This document shows positions 34,781 to 43,724 of a DNA stretch of 64,000 nucleotides, piece by piece. Source of the stretch: Pseudobacillus wudalianchiensis (GTDB taxonomy: Bacteria > Bacillota > Bacilli > Bacillales > Domibacillaceae). The notes below the pieces were generated by a model. It did no database searches, had not been told where the DNA came from, and was given only the letters and a program-made list of their open reading frames with translations. The stretch covers positions 719,088 to 783,087 of the forward strand of contig NZ_MAYT01000001.1 of NCBI RefSeq assembly GCF_001685015.1. Direction: 5' to 3'. Position 1 is the stretch's first letter. Each line of letters starts with the position of its first letter. Position numbers and translations under genes: made by a program.

Positions 34781-34987
34781 TTATTCTTTATGTATGCTAT
34801 TGTTTGTCAAAGGATGAGTATGCCTTGTGCCGCTTTCCATTGGGCTTTTACAAAATGGGCAGACAGGCGTTTCAACAGAGGAGAAAGCCTTCCGCATCCA
34901 TCCATTACAATTTTCTGACGTACATTCCCATGTGCTAATATCTTCACTTGGCAAGGGCTCTTCTCGTCTGTTATTATAATAAGCCAT
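34781..34987 (-). CDS. ydjO: Cold-inducible protein YdjO family
   Basis: A 68-residue small protein with two cysteine pairs: C-x4-C in WECTSENCNGW and C-x2-C in CPFC. This forms a rubredoxin-like zinc finger. The sequence matches B. subtilis YdjO, which is induced by cold; its role is unknown. ATG 34987 lies behind a purine-rich site, and the gene stands alone. Confidence 0.88.
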   Translation of the reverse strand: MAYYNNRREEPLPSEDISTWECTSENCNGWMRKAFSSVETPVCPFCKSPMESGTRHTHPLTNNSIHKE

Positions 34988-35100
34988 CTTGTCACTTCCT
35001 ATAGTTTATTTTTCGTTCTCTTCCTATTATCTCATATTCCTTCGCTTTTTCCTAAGTTTCTTTTTAAGTAAGCGGGTGGGAGGTGAAGGTAGTGAAGCAA

Positions 35101-35277
35101 TCAGTTGTTAGGAAGCTTGATCAACGATTGATATTTATAAATTAGTTTGTCCAATTCTTCGCTGTATTGAATCGTTTCAAAGTGGCAAAGCCCCTTAGCC
35201 ATCCCAATTTTAATCATCAGTTTTCGTTTTGAATTAATTTCAGCTACTAAGTCATTGAACATTTCATGTCTCTTCAT
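35101..35277 (-). CDS. Spo0E-like aspartyl-phosphate phosphatase
   Basis: A 58-residue helical hairpin protein with the Spo0E-family core Y-S-E-E-L-D-K-L-I (SxxxD signature), used to dephosphorylate Spo0A~P and so delay sporulation. ATG 35277 has AGGAG eight bases upstream; the longer frame begins inside that site. A related gene lies at 42282-42467. Confidence 0.85.
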   Translation of the reverse strand: MKRHEMFNDLVAEINSKRKLMIKIGMAKGLCHFETIQYSEELDKLIYKYQSLIKLPNN

Positions 35278-35525
35278 TTCTAAACTCTCCTGAACCAATA
35301 TATTTTACGAAGAAAGCACAACATTACATATTATGGACGCTTCTGTCGCCTTTAGAAAGGTATTCGACAAAACTTCTGATAATATTACACAATGAACCAG
35401 TCTTTTCTGACGCATTCTGGCATAGGATACGAAGAGAAGGAAGATGTAAAGGCCGGGAAGATTTTTAGAAGGAATTTACATATAAATGAAGAACATATAC
35501 AGTAAGTGAATAAGGAGGCGGAAGA

Positions 35526-35765
35526 ATGGCGGATTTATTCAGTTCGTTTGAAATTGTAAAGACCAGTGATCAGCTGCTCCATCTATTGAATGGGAATTGG
35601 AAGTTTGTTTGGTTAGAGGACGAACAGAAAGAAATAAAAGTAAACCTTCACAGCTGGAAAAATTATGCCTGCTATGAATTTACACATACACCGCGTTATG
35701 GAATCTGCCCGATTGAACATCTATGGGAATTTGTGAAAGTAACTGACAGAGTATTTGAGAATTAA
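35526..35765 (+). CDS. Conserved hypothetical protein
   Basis: A 79-residue soluble protein rich in Trp (W at several positions) with no membrane helix. ATG 35526 follows AAGGAGGCGG, an excellent site. A terminator (TTCTTTTTC ... GAAAAAGAA, 35783-35816) follows. I do not recognise the family. Confidence 0.7.
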   Translation: MADLFSSFEIVKTSDQLLHLLNGNWKFVWLEDEQKEIKVNLHSWKNYACYEFTHTPRYGICPIEHLWEFVKVTDRVFEN

Positions 35766-35782
35766 ATAAACTACTTTAAAAA

Positions 35783-35816
35783 ATTCTTTTTCGTGCTATA
35801 GAAAAAGAATTTTTTC
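35783..35816 (+). terminator. Terminator of 35526 gene
   Basis: ATTCTTTTTC and GAAAAAGAAT flank GTGCTATA, followed by six T. Confidence 0.8.
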
Positions 35817-36028
35817 ACGAGATAAAATAGGCAGCCAATTTATATCTGCCTAAGATTGTACACAAGGGCTGCTTTATATATCATGGAGCTGATTGAAATC
35901 GTTTGTCCTCCGAGGTGCAAACCTGAAGAGGAGCGGAGTAACCAAAAGAGGACAAGAGCATCGCAGTCAAGCGAGCAACAAAGAAAGCGACAGATTAAGG
36001 CAGGCAGTGTATGCCTGCCTTTAATAGG

Positions 36029-36202
36029 TTACTGACGATGCTGGACTAAGTCGATAGAACCTAAGACAATATGTGCGAGACCAAAGCCAAAAATCGTGTT
36101 GGCAATCATTTTGTTTGAACCGTTTTTTTGCTTAAGAGCATATCCTGCAGCTGTAACAGCCGTACCTAAAGCAGTTGGGATCAAGCCTTCACGAATTTCC
36201 AT
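36029..36202 (-). CDS. Small membrane-associated protein
   Basis: A 57-residue protein (starts M-E-I-R-E-G-L-I-P-T) with two short hydrophobic stretches (about residues 8-23 and 34-52) separated by a basic K-Q-K-N-G-S-N-K turn, suggesting a helical hairpin in the membrane. AGGAGGAACG precedes the ATG. A terminator GGCAGGCA ... TGCCTGCC lies downstream at 36000-36022. Function unknown. Confidence 0.7.
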   Translation of the reverse strand: MEIREGLIPTALGTAVTAAGYALKQKNGSNKMIANTIFGFGLAHIVLGSIDLVQHRQ

Positions 36203-36275
36203 GTATCGTTCCTCCTATCGTTGCCAGCATAATGGGATGATTGGTTGATAAACGTTACCGAAAGAAGAACGATAA

Positions 36276-36443
36276 TCAGCAGTTTTGATCGTTGCAGTTT
36301 TGAGGATTGCGGTTGTTTTCATTGTTGTAACCGTTAAGAAACCGCACATCATCTTCCATTGAAAATTCTACGTTTAAATTGTCAAAGCCTAATTCTCTTT
36401 CACGATTCTGCGGATGTTGCTCATTGTTTCTTTTTCTGATCAT
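36276..36443 (-). CDS. Small Asn/Arg-rich hypothetical protein
   Basis: A 55-residue hydrophilic protein (starts M-I-R-K-R-N-N-E-Q) that ends in an Asn-rich tail with two cysteines (NCNDQNC). ATG 36443 is seven bases from AGGAGG; the longer frame upstream is not supported. Its composition resembles small spore-associated proteins, but no family is recognised. Confidence 0.6.
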   Translation of the reverse strand: MIRKRNNEQHPQNRERELGFDNLNVEFSMEDDVRFLNGYNNENNRNPQNCNDQNC

Positions 36444-36661
36444 GCGTCTTCCTCCTAACTTTCTTTTGGACATTCGATAACGTTTTGGATAATCAGCCGA
36501 CAGGTGCTTGAAACCATCTATCGACATTCTTAACTTGACTTAAACCAAAGAATTTATCCATGAAAATGATGGCATCGGAAAATGGAATGCAAGATGGACG
36601 TTTAGGAAAAGATAAGGGCATGAGCAAATAATGAACCAGCTTGTACATGGAATGAATAAAA

Positions 36662-36697
36662 AACAAACCAGACAGCACCTTATCGGTATTGTCTGGC
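36662..36697 (-). terminator. Terminator of yjcZ-like gene
   Basis: CCAGACA (36668-36674) pairs with TGTCTGG (36690-36696); on the minus strand it is followed by TTTGTTTTTT. Confidence 0.75.
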
Positions 36698-36787
36698 TTT
36701 CGAACGAAAAAGGGGTAACAGAGAGGGCGGATTAAAAAGAGGAAGATTAACTGCAGCTCATTTTAAGACAAGATTGCCAATTAGTAA

Positions 36788-36904
36788 TTAGTAACCGTAA
36801 CCGCCCATGAAGGACGCACCAATGATAATTAAAAGGATAAACAACACAACGATCAACGCGAAGCCGCAGCCGCCGCCGTAACCGCCACCATAACCGTAGC
36901 CCAT
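36788..36904 (-). CDS. YjcZ/SscA-family small sporulation protein
   Basis: A 38-residue protein: a Gly/Tyr-rich N-terminus ([12 protein letters not shown]), Cys13, one transmembrane helix ([14 protein letters not shown]) and a GGYGY end. This is the typical layout of YjcZ/SscA spore proteins, which aid spore coat assembly. AAAAGGAGGTGG precedes the ATG. It was too short for a simple frame listing but is very clear. Confidence 0.88.
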   Translation of the reverse strand: MGYGYGGGYGGGCGFALIVVLFILLIIIGASFMGGYGY

Positions 36905-37078
36905 ATATTCCACCTCCTTTTAGTGAAGTTACTACATCATATGAAAAATGAATGTAAGCGATTGGACAGTCGTACAGATTAGAAAAAAATAGTAAAAAAG
37001 TATAGACATTGTCGTCCTTGTGTCTAGCTTGCTGTGTCAATAATGAAGGATGAATCCTTATAGAGAAAGGTGAGCATG

Positions 37079-37240
37079 ATGGCAAGAGAGAAGCAAAACG
37101 AACTGAGAACCCAGATTGAATATGGAAATCTCGATCAAAGAGGAACGCTTACAGGCCCGGATGATTCAGAGAAGGGAAACTACCCGCGGCGCCCGCAGCA
37201 TGTAAATATTCAGCAAGACTCATCAAATCATGAAGAATGA
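37079..37240 (+). CDS. Small hydrophilic hypothetical protein
   Basis: A 53-residue, highly charged protein (starts M-A-R-E-K-Q-N-E-L) with a T-G-P-D-D-S-E-K centre and no cysteine. GAAAGGTG precedes the ATG (37076 and 37079 both in frame). A weak terminator-like hairpin lies at 37244-37281. It may be a small spore-associated protein, but I do not recognise it. Confidence 0.55.
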   Translation: MAREKQNELRTQIEYGNLDQRGTLTGPDDSEKGNYPRRPQHVNIQQDSSNHEE

Positions 37241-37402
37241 CAGGAGAAGAAAGCCTGGAGAGATCCGGGTTTTCTTCGTTTGAATATTGTCACAAGAACG
37301 TTGCAAAAGAATCAATAGAAGGGTTTCTAAACAGCTGAAAGGGGAAATAGATAGCATGAATATGGCAAAGAATAATAAAGGCTTGGGACAGGAGCGGATG
37401 TG

Positions 37403-37951
37403 ATGATTCAGTTAATCCCTTTTACAGAAAGAGATATAGATGGATTAATAAAGGAAATAGATTCTCCACAATTAATGATGCAGTGGTCAGGAAGAGCATA
37501 TAGCTATCCATTGACAAAAGAACAACTTGAGCGTTACTTAGAGATGGAACAAAAGAAAGGCAGCTATATTTATAAAGCAGTAGATCCACTTTCAAACAAG
37601 ACAGTCGGTCATATTGCGTTAAGAGAGATTGATCATGTTCACGAATTAGGCCGAATCAGTTATGTACTTGTTTATAAAAAATATCGTGGAAAAGGGATGG
37701 CTAAACAAATGTTTCATCAAGTGCTTCCTTTTGCTTTCGACGAATTGCGATTAAATCGAGTAAGCTTAGGAGTGTTTGATTTTAATAAAGCGGCTATTGC
37801 TTGTTATGAGGGGTTAGGATTTAAAAGAGAAGGAATCCAACGCCAAGTGTGTAAACTGAACGATAGTGAATATTGGAATAATGTTGAAATGGCCCTCTTA
37901 AGAGAGGAGTGGGAAGCAAAAAATGAACGCATTAAAGGAAAAGCAATTTAA
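37403..37951 (+). CDS. GNAT-family acetyltransferase
   Basis: A 182-residue acetyltransferase with the acetyl-CoA loop KYRGKGMAKQ (about residues 93-102) and a C-terminal FDFNKAAIACYEGLGFKREG, typical of RimI/RimJ-like enzymes. The target is unknown. ATG 37403 follows GGAG. A 15-codon frame (37356-37403) with its own AAAGGGG site ends in a TGATG overlap with this start and may couple translation. Confidence 0.88.
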   Translation: MIQLIPFTERDIDGLIKEIDSPQLMMQWSGRAYSYPLTKEQLERYLEMEQKKGSYIYKAVDPLSNKTVGHIALREIDHVHELGRISYVLVYKKYRGKGMAKQMFHQVLPFAFDELRLNRVSLGVFDFNKAAIACYEGLGFKREGIQRQVCKLNDSEYWNNVEMALLREEWEAKNERIKGKAI

Positions 37952-38004
37952 AAATAAATTGAATTTTGGGCTTATAAAATAATGGATCGGCTTATATTAA
38001 ATAG

Positions 38005-38043
38005 AAAAGACAAGCTTGGAAAAGAACCAAAGCTTGTCTTTAT
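38005..38043. terminator. Bidirectional terminator
   Basis: AAAAGACAAGCTT and AAGCTTGTCTTT form the stem between converging genes. Confidence 0.88.
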
Positions 38044-38046
38044 TTA

Positions 38047-38550
38047 TTAGGATTCTGCTGGTAGTTCTGCAGCTTGTTCAGGAATAAAATTTTGATGAAG
38101 TTCTTTTAAACGATTCACTTCTTCTTGAATGATCGTTTGAACATTTGCTGCTTTAGTGTAAGAGTCCGTTACGGCAGCCGTTTTGCCATATTTTCTAGCA
38201 ACTTGATCAATTTGCTTTTTATAGCTATCCAGCTGCTTAGAGTTTGCATTTAATTTAGCGGAGAAGCTTTTAAAAAAGCCTTTTTCAGTTTCTTGAGTGG
38301 CAGAGGCTGCGTAAAACTCATCTATTTTATTCATAAGGCTAGCTGCATTTTTCTCTACTTTGTCTATATTTCTATTAACCGCTGTTAGCTGTTGGGCTGC
38401 AGCTTTTTGTTTGGCTGTTTCTTTTTGAGGTGCTTTGCTGACAGCGGTAACCTTTCCTTTCGTCACTGGTTTGGCTGCATCTACTGTGGGAACAGCAGCT
38501 AAGCTAAATGCCAGTGCGCATCCTGCAATCTTAATCATTGTTTTCTTCAT
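38047..38550 (-). CDS. Secreted helical protein of unknown function
   Basis: A 167-residue exported protein: signal peptide (residues 1-26, cleavage after VDA), then a Lys/Ala/Gln-rich, almost wholly helical mature part with heptad-like spacing, suggesting a coiled coil. There are no cysteines in the mature part. No family is recognised. It is monocistronic, and a terminator is shared with the GNAT gene. Confidence 0.75.
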   Translation of the reverse strand: MKKTMIKIAGCALAFSLAAVPTVDAAKPVTKGKVTAVSKAPQKETAKQKAAAQQLTAVNRNIDKVEKNAASLMNKIDEFYAASATQETEKGFFKSFSAKLNANSKQLDSYKKQIDQVARKYGKTAAVTDSYTKAANVQTIIQEEVNRLKELHQNFIPEQAAELPAES

Positions 38551-38659
38551 GACGGCATTCCCCCTGGGAGTTAATCGTTCACTATATAGATCGACAAAAG
38601 TGCTTGTCTTTTTTACTCATCGGATAAATTTTTTTATCATTTGTTACCGTTGGCATAAA

Positions 38660-38687
38660 AAAGAAGACTGCCTAGGCAGTCTTCTCC
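38660..38687 (-). terminator. Terminator
   Basis: AGAAGACTGCC pairs with GGCAGTCTTCT, a near-perfect palindrome. It probably ends the minus-strand gene at 38782. Confidence 0.7.
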
Positions 38688-38781
38688 TTGTATGTGCTGC
38701 TGGAATTTACATAGAAAGGAAACGAAGGATTGGTTGAGTATATAGTTGATGATTGCAGTTGGAAGAGCATGTGGAGAACTT

Positions 38782-38919
38782 TTATTCACTCGTATGGGAA
38801 GACTTTTTTTCGCTTTTGGTAAAGAATTTTGGCCTTCTAGATAAAGTAGCTAAAGAGCCAACAAAGCCAATGCCTAACAGCATAGAAACAGTCCAAGCAA
38901 AATAATCGATAGGTGCCAT
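38782..38919 (-). CDS. Small single-span membrane protein
   Basis: A 45-residue protein (starts M-A-P-I-D-Y-F-A-W) with one membrane helix at about residues 9-25 and a basic, Ser/Lys-rich tail. AAAGGAG lies eight bases before ATG 38919; an in-frame ATG six bases earlier is too close. Function unknown. Confidence 0.6.
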   Translation of the reverse strand: MAPIDYFAWTVSMLLGIGFVGSLATLSRRPKFFTKSEKKSSHTSE

Positions 38920-39048
38920 CTTCATCGCTCCTTTCTTTTTAGTATTAAGAAAGTATATCCACAAACGGTAATTTTATGTTTACCCGCTAAAAAAGAAAAT
39001 AAACCTCGCAAAGGAGATTAATAAGAAAGGTGAGGTAAAAAAATAAAA

Positions 39049-39076
39049 AAACCCTAAACAGTTTAAGAGGGTTTCC
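39049..39076. terminator. Terminator near the 39063 gene end
   Basis: AAACCCTAAACAG-type arm pairs with TTAAGAGGGTTT; it overlaps the end of the minus-strand gene. Confidence 0.55.
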
Positions 39077-39296
39077 TAAAAGAAATTAATTTTTCTATCG
39101 CTATGGCAGCTTCTTCTAAGCAATTATAATGATGAACAGTTTGTTCTTCTATATTGGTTATTTGGAAGGTAATGGTATTTTTTAGGCAACAGACGGATAA
39201 AAAAGGGTGATCACCATGTCTGAAAGTGTGGGTAATCTCTACAGTATTGTAATAGCGCAACAGTTCTAACATCTCTTTTAACTTATCTACTGACAT
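39063..39296 (-). CDS. Conserved hypothetical protein
   Basis: A 77-residue soluble protein (starts M-S-V-D-K-L-K-E-M-L) with mixed helix and strand and two adjacent cysteines (VCCL). AAGGAGAGCT precedes the ATG. No signal peptide or membrane helix. I do not recognise the family. Confidence 0.65.
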   Translation of the reverse strand: MSVDKLKEMLELLRYYNTVEITHTFRHGDHPFLSVCCLKNTITFQITNIEEQTVHHYNCLEEAAIAIEKLISFRKPS

Positions 39297-39610
39297 CCTA
39301 GCTCTCCTTTCTTAATATAATGGAAAGGACTTAAGCGAAGTTCCAATAGATGCATTTCTATACATAACCATAGCATACTTTAAGGGATATTCATACAATT
39401 AATGGTTCGAAATAATGCAGAGGCTCATATAAACAAAGGGAGAGTGTAGACAAAGGTTGTTTTCGATGCTGCAGGCTAGTTAAAAACGATTATCTTCCTA
39501 GATGGGACACCTGACAAAGTAAAGGGCGTAAGCATTGCAGGCAAGCAATGAAAAAATGCGAACGTTTGTTATCAGTGTGAGCGTTTTGAGACGTTATCTT
39601 AAGAGGAAGA
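39297..39610. other. Gene-free gap
   Basis: I see no gene, terminator or clear promoter in this stretch. It is AT-rich and should include the promoter of the 39296 gene. Confidence 0.4.
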
Positions 39611-39913
39611 TTACATTTTTCTGAAGTAAATAATATGGGGATAACGAATATGATAGTTTACATCATCCACAGTCAGCTGTAAGTGATCAATTGCCACACT
39701 TGTTAAAGTTCCCTCTAGTGACTCATTTACAGTAGCAACATGGATATTCTCGCCTACATATGTGAGCAAGTGATCTAGAAACACAGGCTCCGCTTGGATA
39801 GTATAAGAGGGGGACAAGCTTTGCATAATTGAAGGGAATGTACTGGAGTATGAATACTGGCCGGGCGGGAATAAGGAATTGACTTTCGTATCATTATAGG
39901 GATATCTTTTCAT
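39611..39913 (-). CDS. DUF2642-domain protein (YuzF-like)
   Basis: A protein of about 100 residues. The C-terminal 55 residues (VGENIHVATVNESLEGTL, then VAIDHLQLTVDDV and HIRYPHIIYF) match the DUF2642 pattern of small Sm-like folds found in spore coat-associated Bacillus proteins. ATG 39913 lies about eleven bases after AAGGAGGCGATC, an unusually complete ribosome-binding site; the upstream frame is not supported. Confidence 0.68.
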   Translation of the reverse strand: MKRYPYNDTKVNSLFPPGQYSYSSTFPSIMQSLSPSYTIQAEPVFLDHLLTYVGENIHVATVNESLEGTLTSVAIDHLQLTVDDVNYHIRYPHIIYFRKM

Positions 39914-39999
39914 AAAACAGATCGCCTCCTTATTTATAGCGTATGCTGTTATGCTTGTTGATGACACATAGATAAAAAGTGATCTCAACGTAAAGGAGA

Positions 40000-40029
40000 A
40001 CGCCCCGGCTAATGTGAGGGCGTTCAGTA
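40000..40029 (-). terminator. Terminator of DMT exporter
   Basis: GAACGCCC and GGGCGTTC form an 8-bp stem just past the minus-strand stop. Confidence 0.6.
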
Positions 40030-40030
40030 A

Positions 40031-40948
40031 TTAAGAGGGAGATCTCTTTGAAACGATTGTTTGCTTCTCTCTTTTTTTTGCAGATTCTTGAACAATAATG
40101 ACAGCTGCAATCACCAAGACAATGCCAAGATATTGCCAGACATTTAACTTTTCGTGAAAAATTAAAAACCCTACGAGAGAGGCCACAACAGGTTCAATCG
40201 TGGCTATGATGGACGCTTGACTAGACTCTACCCGGCTTAATCCTTTGGTATAAAGGATGAATGGCAACGCAGTTGAAAAGAACCCTAGTCCAATTATGTA
40301 TACCCAAGCTTTCATATTTAATAATAAAGTTCCGGCTTGCCAGACGCCGCTGAATGGCGTAATAGCTGTTGCGGCAAACAGAAAAGTAAAGACCGTAACA
40401 GTCAAAGAATCATACTTTTTAAGAGCGAATTTCCCGAATATACTGTAAAGTGCGTAAAACAAACCGGATCCAAGCCCAAGAATAAAACCATAAAAAGAGA
40501 TGGTCTCGTTCATAGTAGGTAAAATCCCAATGACAAACGAACAACCTATAAAGGTAATCAGGAGGGCGGAAAGCTTACGAACCGTCAGTGATTCTTTAAA
40601 TAACAATCTAGAGAAAAGAGCGACGAAAGCAGGTGCTGTATAAAGAAGAATAGAGGCAATTGAAATGGATGTTTCTTCAATCGCACTAAACAAACACCAA
40701 TTAAAAAAGACAATACTGATAATCCCCGTCCCTACAAAATATTTACTATCGGCTGCCTTAATTTTTAACAGATCGCGATTTTTAAAAAAAGTGTAGACGA
40801 CTAGGAATAAAGCTGCCGTTAGGGAACGCAGCGCGACCACTTGAACAGGGGTAAATCCCAGCTCATTGAGATACGTAACAAACGCCCCGATAATTCCCCA
40901 CAATGAGGCGGCTATACCAATAAATATTAATGATAATTTATGATCCAT
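40031..40948 (-). CDS. EamA-family (DMT superfamily) transporter
   Basis: A 305-residue membrane protein with ten helices in two EamA repeats (SLWGIIGAFV near residue 16). This is the third DMT exporter in the window; it is only loosely similar to the other two. A basic C-terminal tail (EKQTIVSKRSPS) faces the cytoplasm. Substrate unknown. It appears to be a single-gene transcript. Confidence 0.85.
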   Translation of the reverse strand: MDHKLSLIFIGIAASLWGIIGAFVTYLNELGFTPVQVVALRSLTAALFLVVYTFFKNRDLLKIKAADSKYFVGTGIISIVFFNWCLFSAIEETSISIASILLYTAPAFVALFSRLLFKESLTVRKLSALLITFIGCSFVIGILPTMNETISFYGFILGLGSGLFYALYSIFGKFALKKYDSLTVTVFTFLFAATAITPFSGVWQAGTLLLNMKAWVYIIGLGFFSTALPFILYTKGLSRVESSQASIIATIEPVVASLVGFLIFHEKLNVWQYLGIVLVIAAVIIVQESAKKREKQTIVSKRSPS

Positions 40949-41202
40949 TTGACTTTTCCTCCCATAGCTTTAACAATTTATATCCTAACAAAATTTTCAT
41001 CTATTGAATATAACCTTTAGTGATTTAATGCTTCTTCCATTAGTTTCATAAGAAGGAATGAGAGAGCCTAACGAACCATAGCCAGAAAGAGTAGACCTAT
41101 ATTCCTCATAGGTATGCTGAAACCTATAGATTTAACCGTCAGCTTCTTTTTTAGCGACTAAAATTAGAAAAAAGTGGAGAGTCTGTTAAAAAGGAGGCGA
41201 CC

Positions 41203-41484
41203 ATGATGTATACAGAAGGTAAATGGGTAGACATTACATCCTGCAATGCAAAAGGATTTATTCTGGAATCGGATTCTTATGGAGCGCTTGTTTGTGTAGT
41301 GAAAAATGGAAAAGTAGAAGGTGAGAAGCGATTTAGTCATCATCAGCTCGCCGAAGCAGATAGTCAGCTTCTTTCGGAAGATATGAAGGACTTAGTACGT
41401 CTGCATATCAATATGGCATTAGATTCAGAGGACAAAAGCTGGTTCCGTGCACTTACAGATGGCTCCATGGAAGAAAGTAGATGA
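41203..41484 (+). CDS. IDEAL-domain-like small protein
   Basis: A 93-residue soluble protein. The C-terminal LHINMALDSEDKSWFRAL stretch fits the IDEAL domain (consensus around I-D-x-A-L followed by D-x-x-x-F), found in several Bacillus regulatory proteins. AAGGAGG precedes ATG 41203/41206. A terminator follows. Function is unknown, and the domain call is from memory. Confidence 0.65.
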   Translation: MMYTEGKWVDITSCNAKGFILESDSYGALVCVVKNGKVEGEKRFSHHQLAEADSQLLSEDMKDLVRLHINMALDSEDKSWFRALTDGSMEESR

Positions 41485-41570
41485 ATGATGAAGAATGTCG
41501 TGTGAACAGACAAAACCTGAACAGTGGATATGAGGGGAATTTTGGATGGATGCAAAGAATAAGACAAACA

Positions 41571-41616
41571 AAAACTGGCTCCTACCTATTTTTGGGAAGA
41601 GGCAGCCAGTTTTAAA
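41571..41616 (+). terminator. Terminator
   Basis: AAAACTGGCT (41571-41580) pairs with AGCCAGTTTT (41604-41613). Confidence 0.75.
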
Positions 41617-41665
41617 GCAGTGAGTCTTAAAAGAACGAACCGGTTAAAAGAGGAATTAATAGCTT

Positions 41666-41812
41666 TTACTCATACGGGCCAACAAGAAATAAGGCTCTGC
41701 TTAAAAGTTTAATATCAGAATGTATTTGTTCTCTGATAGTAGGATTCTCACATTTGTAATAATCATCCGTTAGCCGTTTAAGTTCATGACAAATAAGTTC
41801 AACTGGAATCAA
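41666..41812 (-). CDS. Small helical protein, paralogue of the 63819-63980 gene
   Basis: A 48-residue protein when started at TTG 41812, which has AAAGGAG seven bases upstream; the overlapping ATG at 41818 is too close. The core E-L-x8-L-x-D-D-Y-Y and H-x-D-I-K-L-L is shared with the gene at the right end of the window. It is predicted to be two short helices. Family and function are unknown. It is close to a Spo0E-like gene. Confidence 0.6.
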   Translation of the reverse strand: MIPVELICHELKRLTDDYYKCENPTIREQIHSDIKLLSRALFLVGPYE

Positions 41813-42281
41813 GACCATTCTCCTTTGTAACAGCGTTCCACAAAATACAATTATGAAATATTTTTGTAACAAATGAAAGAGTCTTAATGATTATTTTACT
41901 TAAAAGGTATTTCGTCAGTAGGGAACCTGGGGGATAGACGGAAAGGCTGATGAGCTACTATTGTATTTAGTTATTTAATTGGATATAAATGGATATTTTT
42001 GTTTGGTAATAACCAGGAAAATAGTTCCGTTCTTATAACACAATGAATAAAAGAGACGATCACGAACTAGGATTACTGAATCAAAACACTAATAAACAGC
42101 AAAAAGCCAGGCCTGCGCCTGGCTAATCAAGGTTATTCTTGGTGGTGTGTAAAGGTGGATGCCGTGTAACCCTGATTGCAAGTAATTTACCCAAAAATAG
42201 GCGGGATATGCAAAAAGATAGAGAAATTTCTCACTATTGGCAAAGAAGTAAACTATAAAGTATGTAAATGGGAGAGACTTC
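41813..42281. other. Gene-free gap
   Basis: No gene is supported. A small hairpin AGCCAGG-CCTGCG-CCTGGCT lies at 42103-42123 and could terminate a short transcript. Nothing else is clear. Confidence 0.4.
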
Positions 42282-42467
42282 TTAAGTTGTCTTAGGGTGG
42301 CATGGCCAAGTAACTAATTGATATTTATTAATAAGCTTGTCCAGTTCTTCACTGTATTTTAAAGTTTCATAATCATTAAGCCCTTTTTGCAGCCCGGTTG
42401 AAATCATTAAATGGCGAACGGTATTAATTTGAATCATTAACTCTTCAAGTGTTTCCTGGATAATCAA
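42282..42467 (-). CDS. Spo0E-like aspartyl-phosphate phosphatase
   Basis: A 61-residue helical hairpin protein with the Spo0E core Y-S-E-E-L-D-K-L-I-N-K-Y, closely similar to the gene at 35101-35277 (D-Y-E-T-L-K versus H-F-E-T-I-Q before the core). It probably removes phosphate from Spo0A. The start is TTG 42467, after TTAGGAGAGAT. Confidence 0.85.
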   Translation of the reverse strand: MIIQETLEELMIQINTVRHLMISTGLQKGLNDYETLKYSEELDKLINKYQLVTWPCHPKTT

Positions 42468-42630
42468 CGTCTATCTCTCCTAATCATATATCTGAAAGTA
42501 CACGTTCGTGTGCGTTCGGATATATTATACAACTTGAAAAAAAGAAGAGAAAGAGGTTCGACAGAAGAAACCAAAAAGTTACATCATTTGATTAAATTAG
42601 AAGAAATTCATGCTTTCAACTAACGTTTTC

Positions 42631-43143
42631 TTAACGATTTAAAGCATGCTGGATATGGGCTAAATGATGATTACCGTGCCAGGCATAAAGAGCAATACTT
42701 TGTTCGATTCTCATAACATCACCATTAGGATACTTATACTGTCTTTGTAGTTGAACAGGTGTTAAATGTTCTAATAAACAGGCCCATTTTGCGTGCAATC
42801 CTTCTAGTAAGCTTAACGAAATGTTAATAGGCAGCTCAGAGTCATATAGCTCCATCCATTTTGACTCCTCATATGTTTTGACCGTTGGAATTTCTTCTGT
42901 CAAAGCCAATTTCATGCGAATATAGCCATTCATGTGGCTATCAGCAATATGATGAACTAATTGTTGAATGGTCCAGCTTCCCTCTCGATATGTATAACCT
43001 AGTTCTTTTTTGTCTAAATTTTTGGTTAAAGCCTTTAAACGGTTTGGCAAAGATCTTATGTCATCGATCCAATAGTGAAGGTCCGCCTCTAATATGTTAT
43101 ATGGACATTCAAATAAACCAATCGGATATTGTTCATCTTTCAT
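42631..43143 (-). CDS. bstA: DinB-superfamily protein, BstA/YfiT-like bacillithiol transferase
   Basis: A 170-residue four-helix DinB fold. Metal-binding histidines are visible in VHHIADSH (about residues 61-68) and in HGNHHLAHIQH (C-terminal). YREGSWTIQQL is shared with B. subtilis YfiT/BstA, which transfers bacillithiol to electrophiles for detoxification. The overall sequence is diverged, so a related thiol transferase is possible. Monocistronic on the minus strand. Confidence 0.8.
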   Translation of the reverse strand: MKDEQYPIGLFECPYNILEADLHYWIDDIRSLPNRLKALTKNLDKKELGYTYREGSWTIQQLVHHIADSHMNGYIRMKLALTEEIPTVKTYEESKWMELYDSELPINISLSLLEGLHAKWACLLEHLTPVQLQRQYKYPNGDVMRIEQSIALYAWHGNHHLAHIQHALNR

Positions 43144-43330
43144 GCATATTTTCCGCCTTTCTGTTTTTAGCTTACTAGTTCTATTTTAATTCTGCCATAC
43201 ATATTTGGAAAGGGAAGGTGATATTGATGACTCTTCTAATTTTTAAATTTGCTTTAAATGAATGATAGTCTGAGAAGACAATGAAACAGAGGCGAGATAA
43301 TAAAAAATAAGAGAGAATCATAAATGGCTA

Positions 43331-43366
43331 GAAAAAGAGGATGCGATTGCACGGCACCCTCTTGGG
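43331..43366 (-). terminator. Terminator of CheY-like gene
   Basis: On the minus strand AGAGGGTGC pairs with GCATCCTCT, followed by TTTTTC. Confidence 0.8.
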
Positions 43367-43370
43367 TAAG

Positions 43371-43724
43371 TTACTCAATGTTGTCTAATATAGGGATTAA
43401 CTGATCGAAATATGGTTTTACAATGAAGTCCTTGGCTCCTAACTTCAATGCTTCTATAATCAGTTGTTTTTGACCGAGGGAGGAGCACATCACTACTTTG
43501 GCAGAAGGGTCAAATTCTATAATTTTTTTCAGCGCCTCCAAGCCATTTAATTTATTCATCGTAATATCCATGAGAACGAGACTAGGTTTGTAAAGGGCAT
43601 AGGCGGCTATAGCTTCTACACCGTCGGCTGCTTCGAATACTTCATAGTTATGAGCGGTCAGAATGCTCTTTAGCCAGGTTCTCATGAAAAGAGAGTCATC
43701 TACTATTAATACTGATTTATTCAT
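43371..43724 (-). CDS. CheY-like single-domain response regulator
   Basis: A 117-residue receiver domain with no output domain. The acidic pocket is Asp9-Asp10, the phosphoacceptor is Asp53 (VLMDITM), and the invariant lysine is Lys103 (FIVKPYF). MDITM and MCSSLGQ resemble B. subtilis CheY closely, so it is a CheY paralogue that may act on the flagellar switch or a related target. GAAGGTG precedes the ATG. Its leader contains a c-di-GMP-I riboswitch aptamer, linking its expression to the motile/sessile switch. Confidence 0.9.
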   Translation of the reverse strand: MNKSVLIVDDSLFMRTWLKSILTAHNYEVFEAADGVEAIAAYALYKPSLVLMDITMNKLNGLEALKKIIEFDPSAKVVMCSSLGQKQLIIEALKLGAKDFIVKPYFDQLIPILDNIE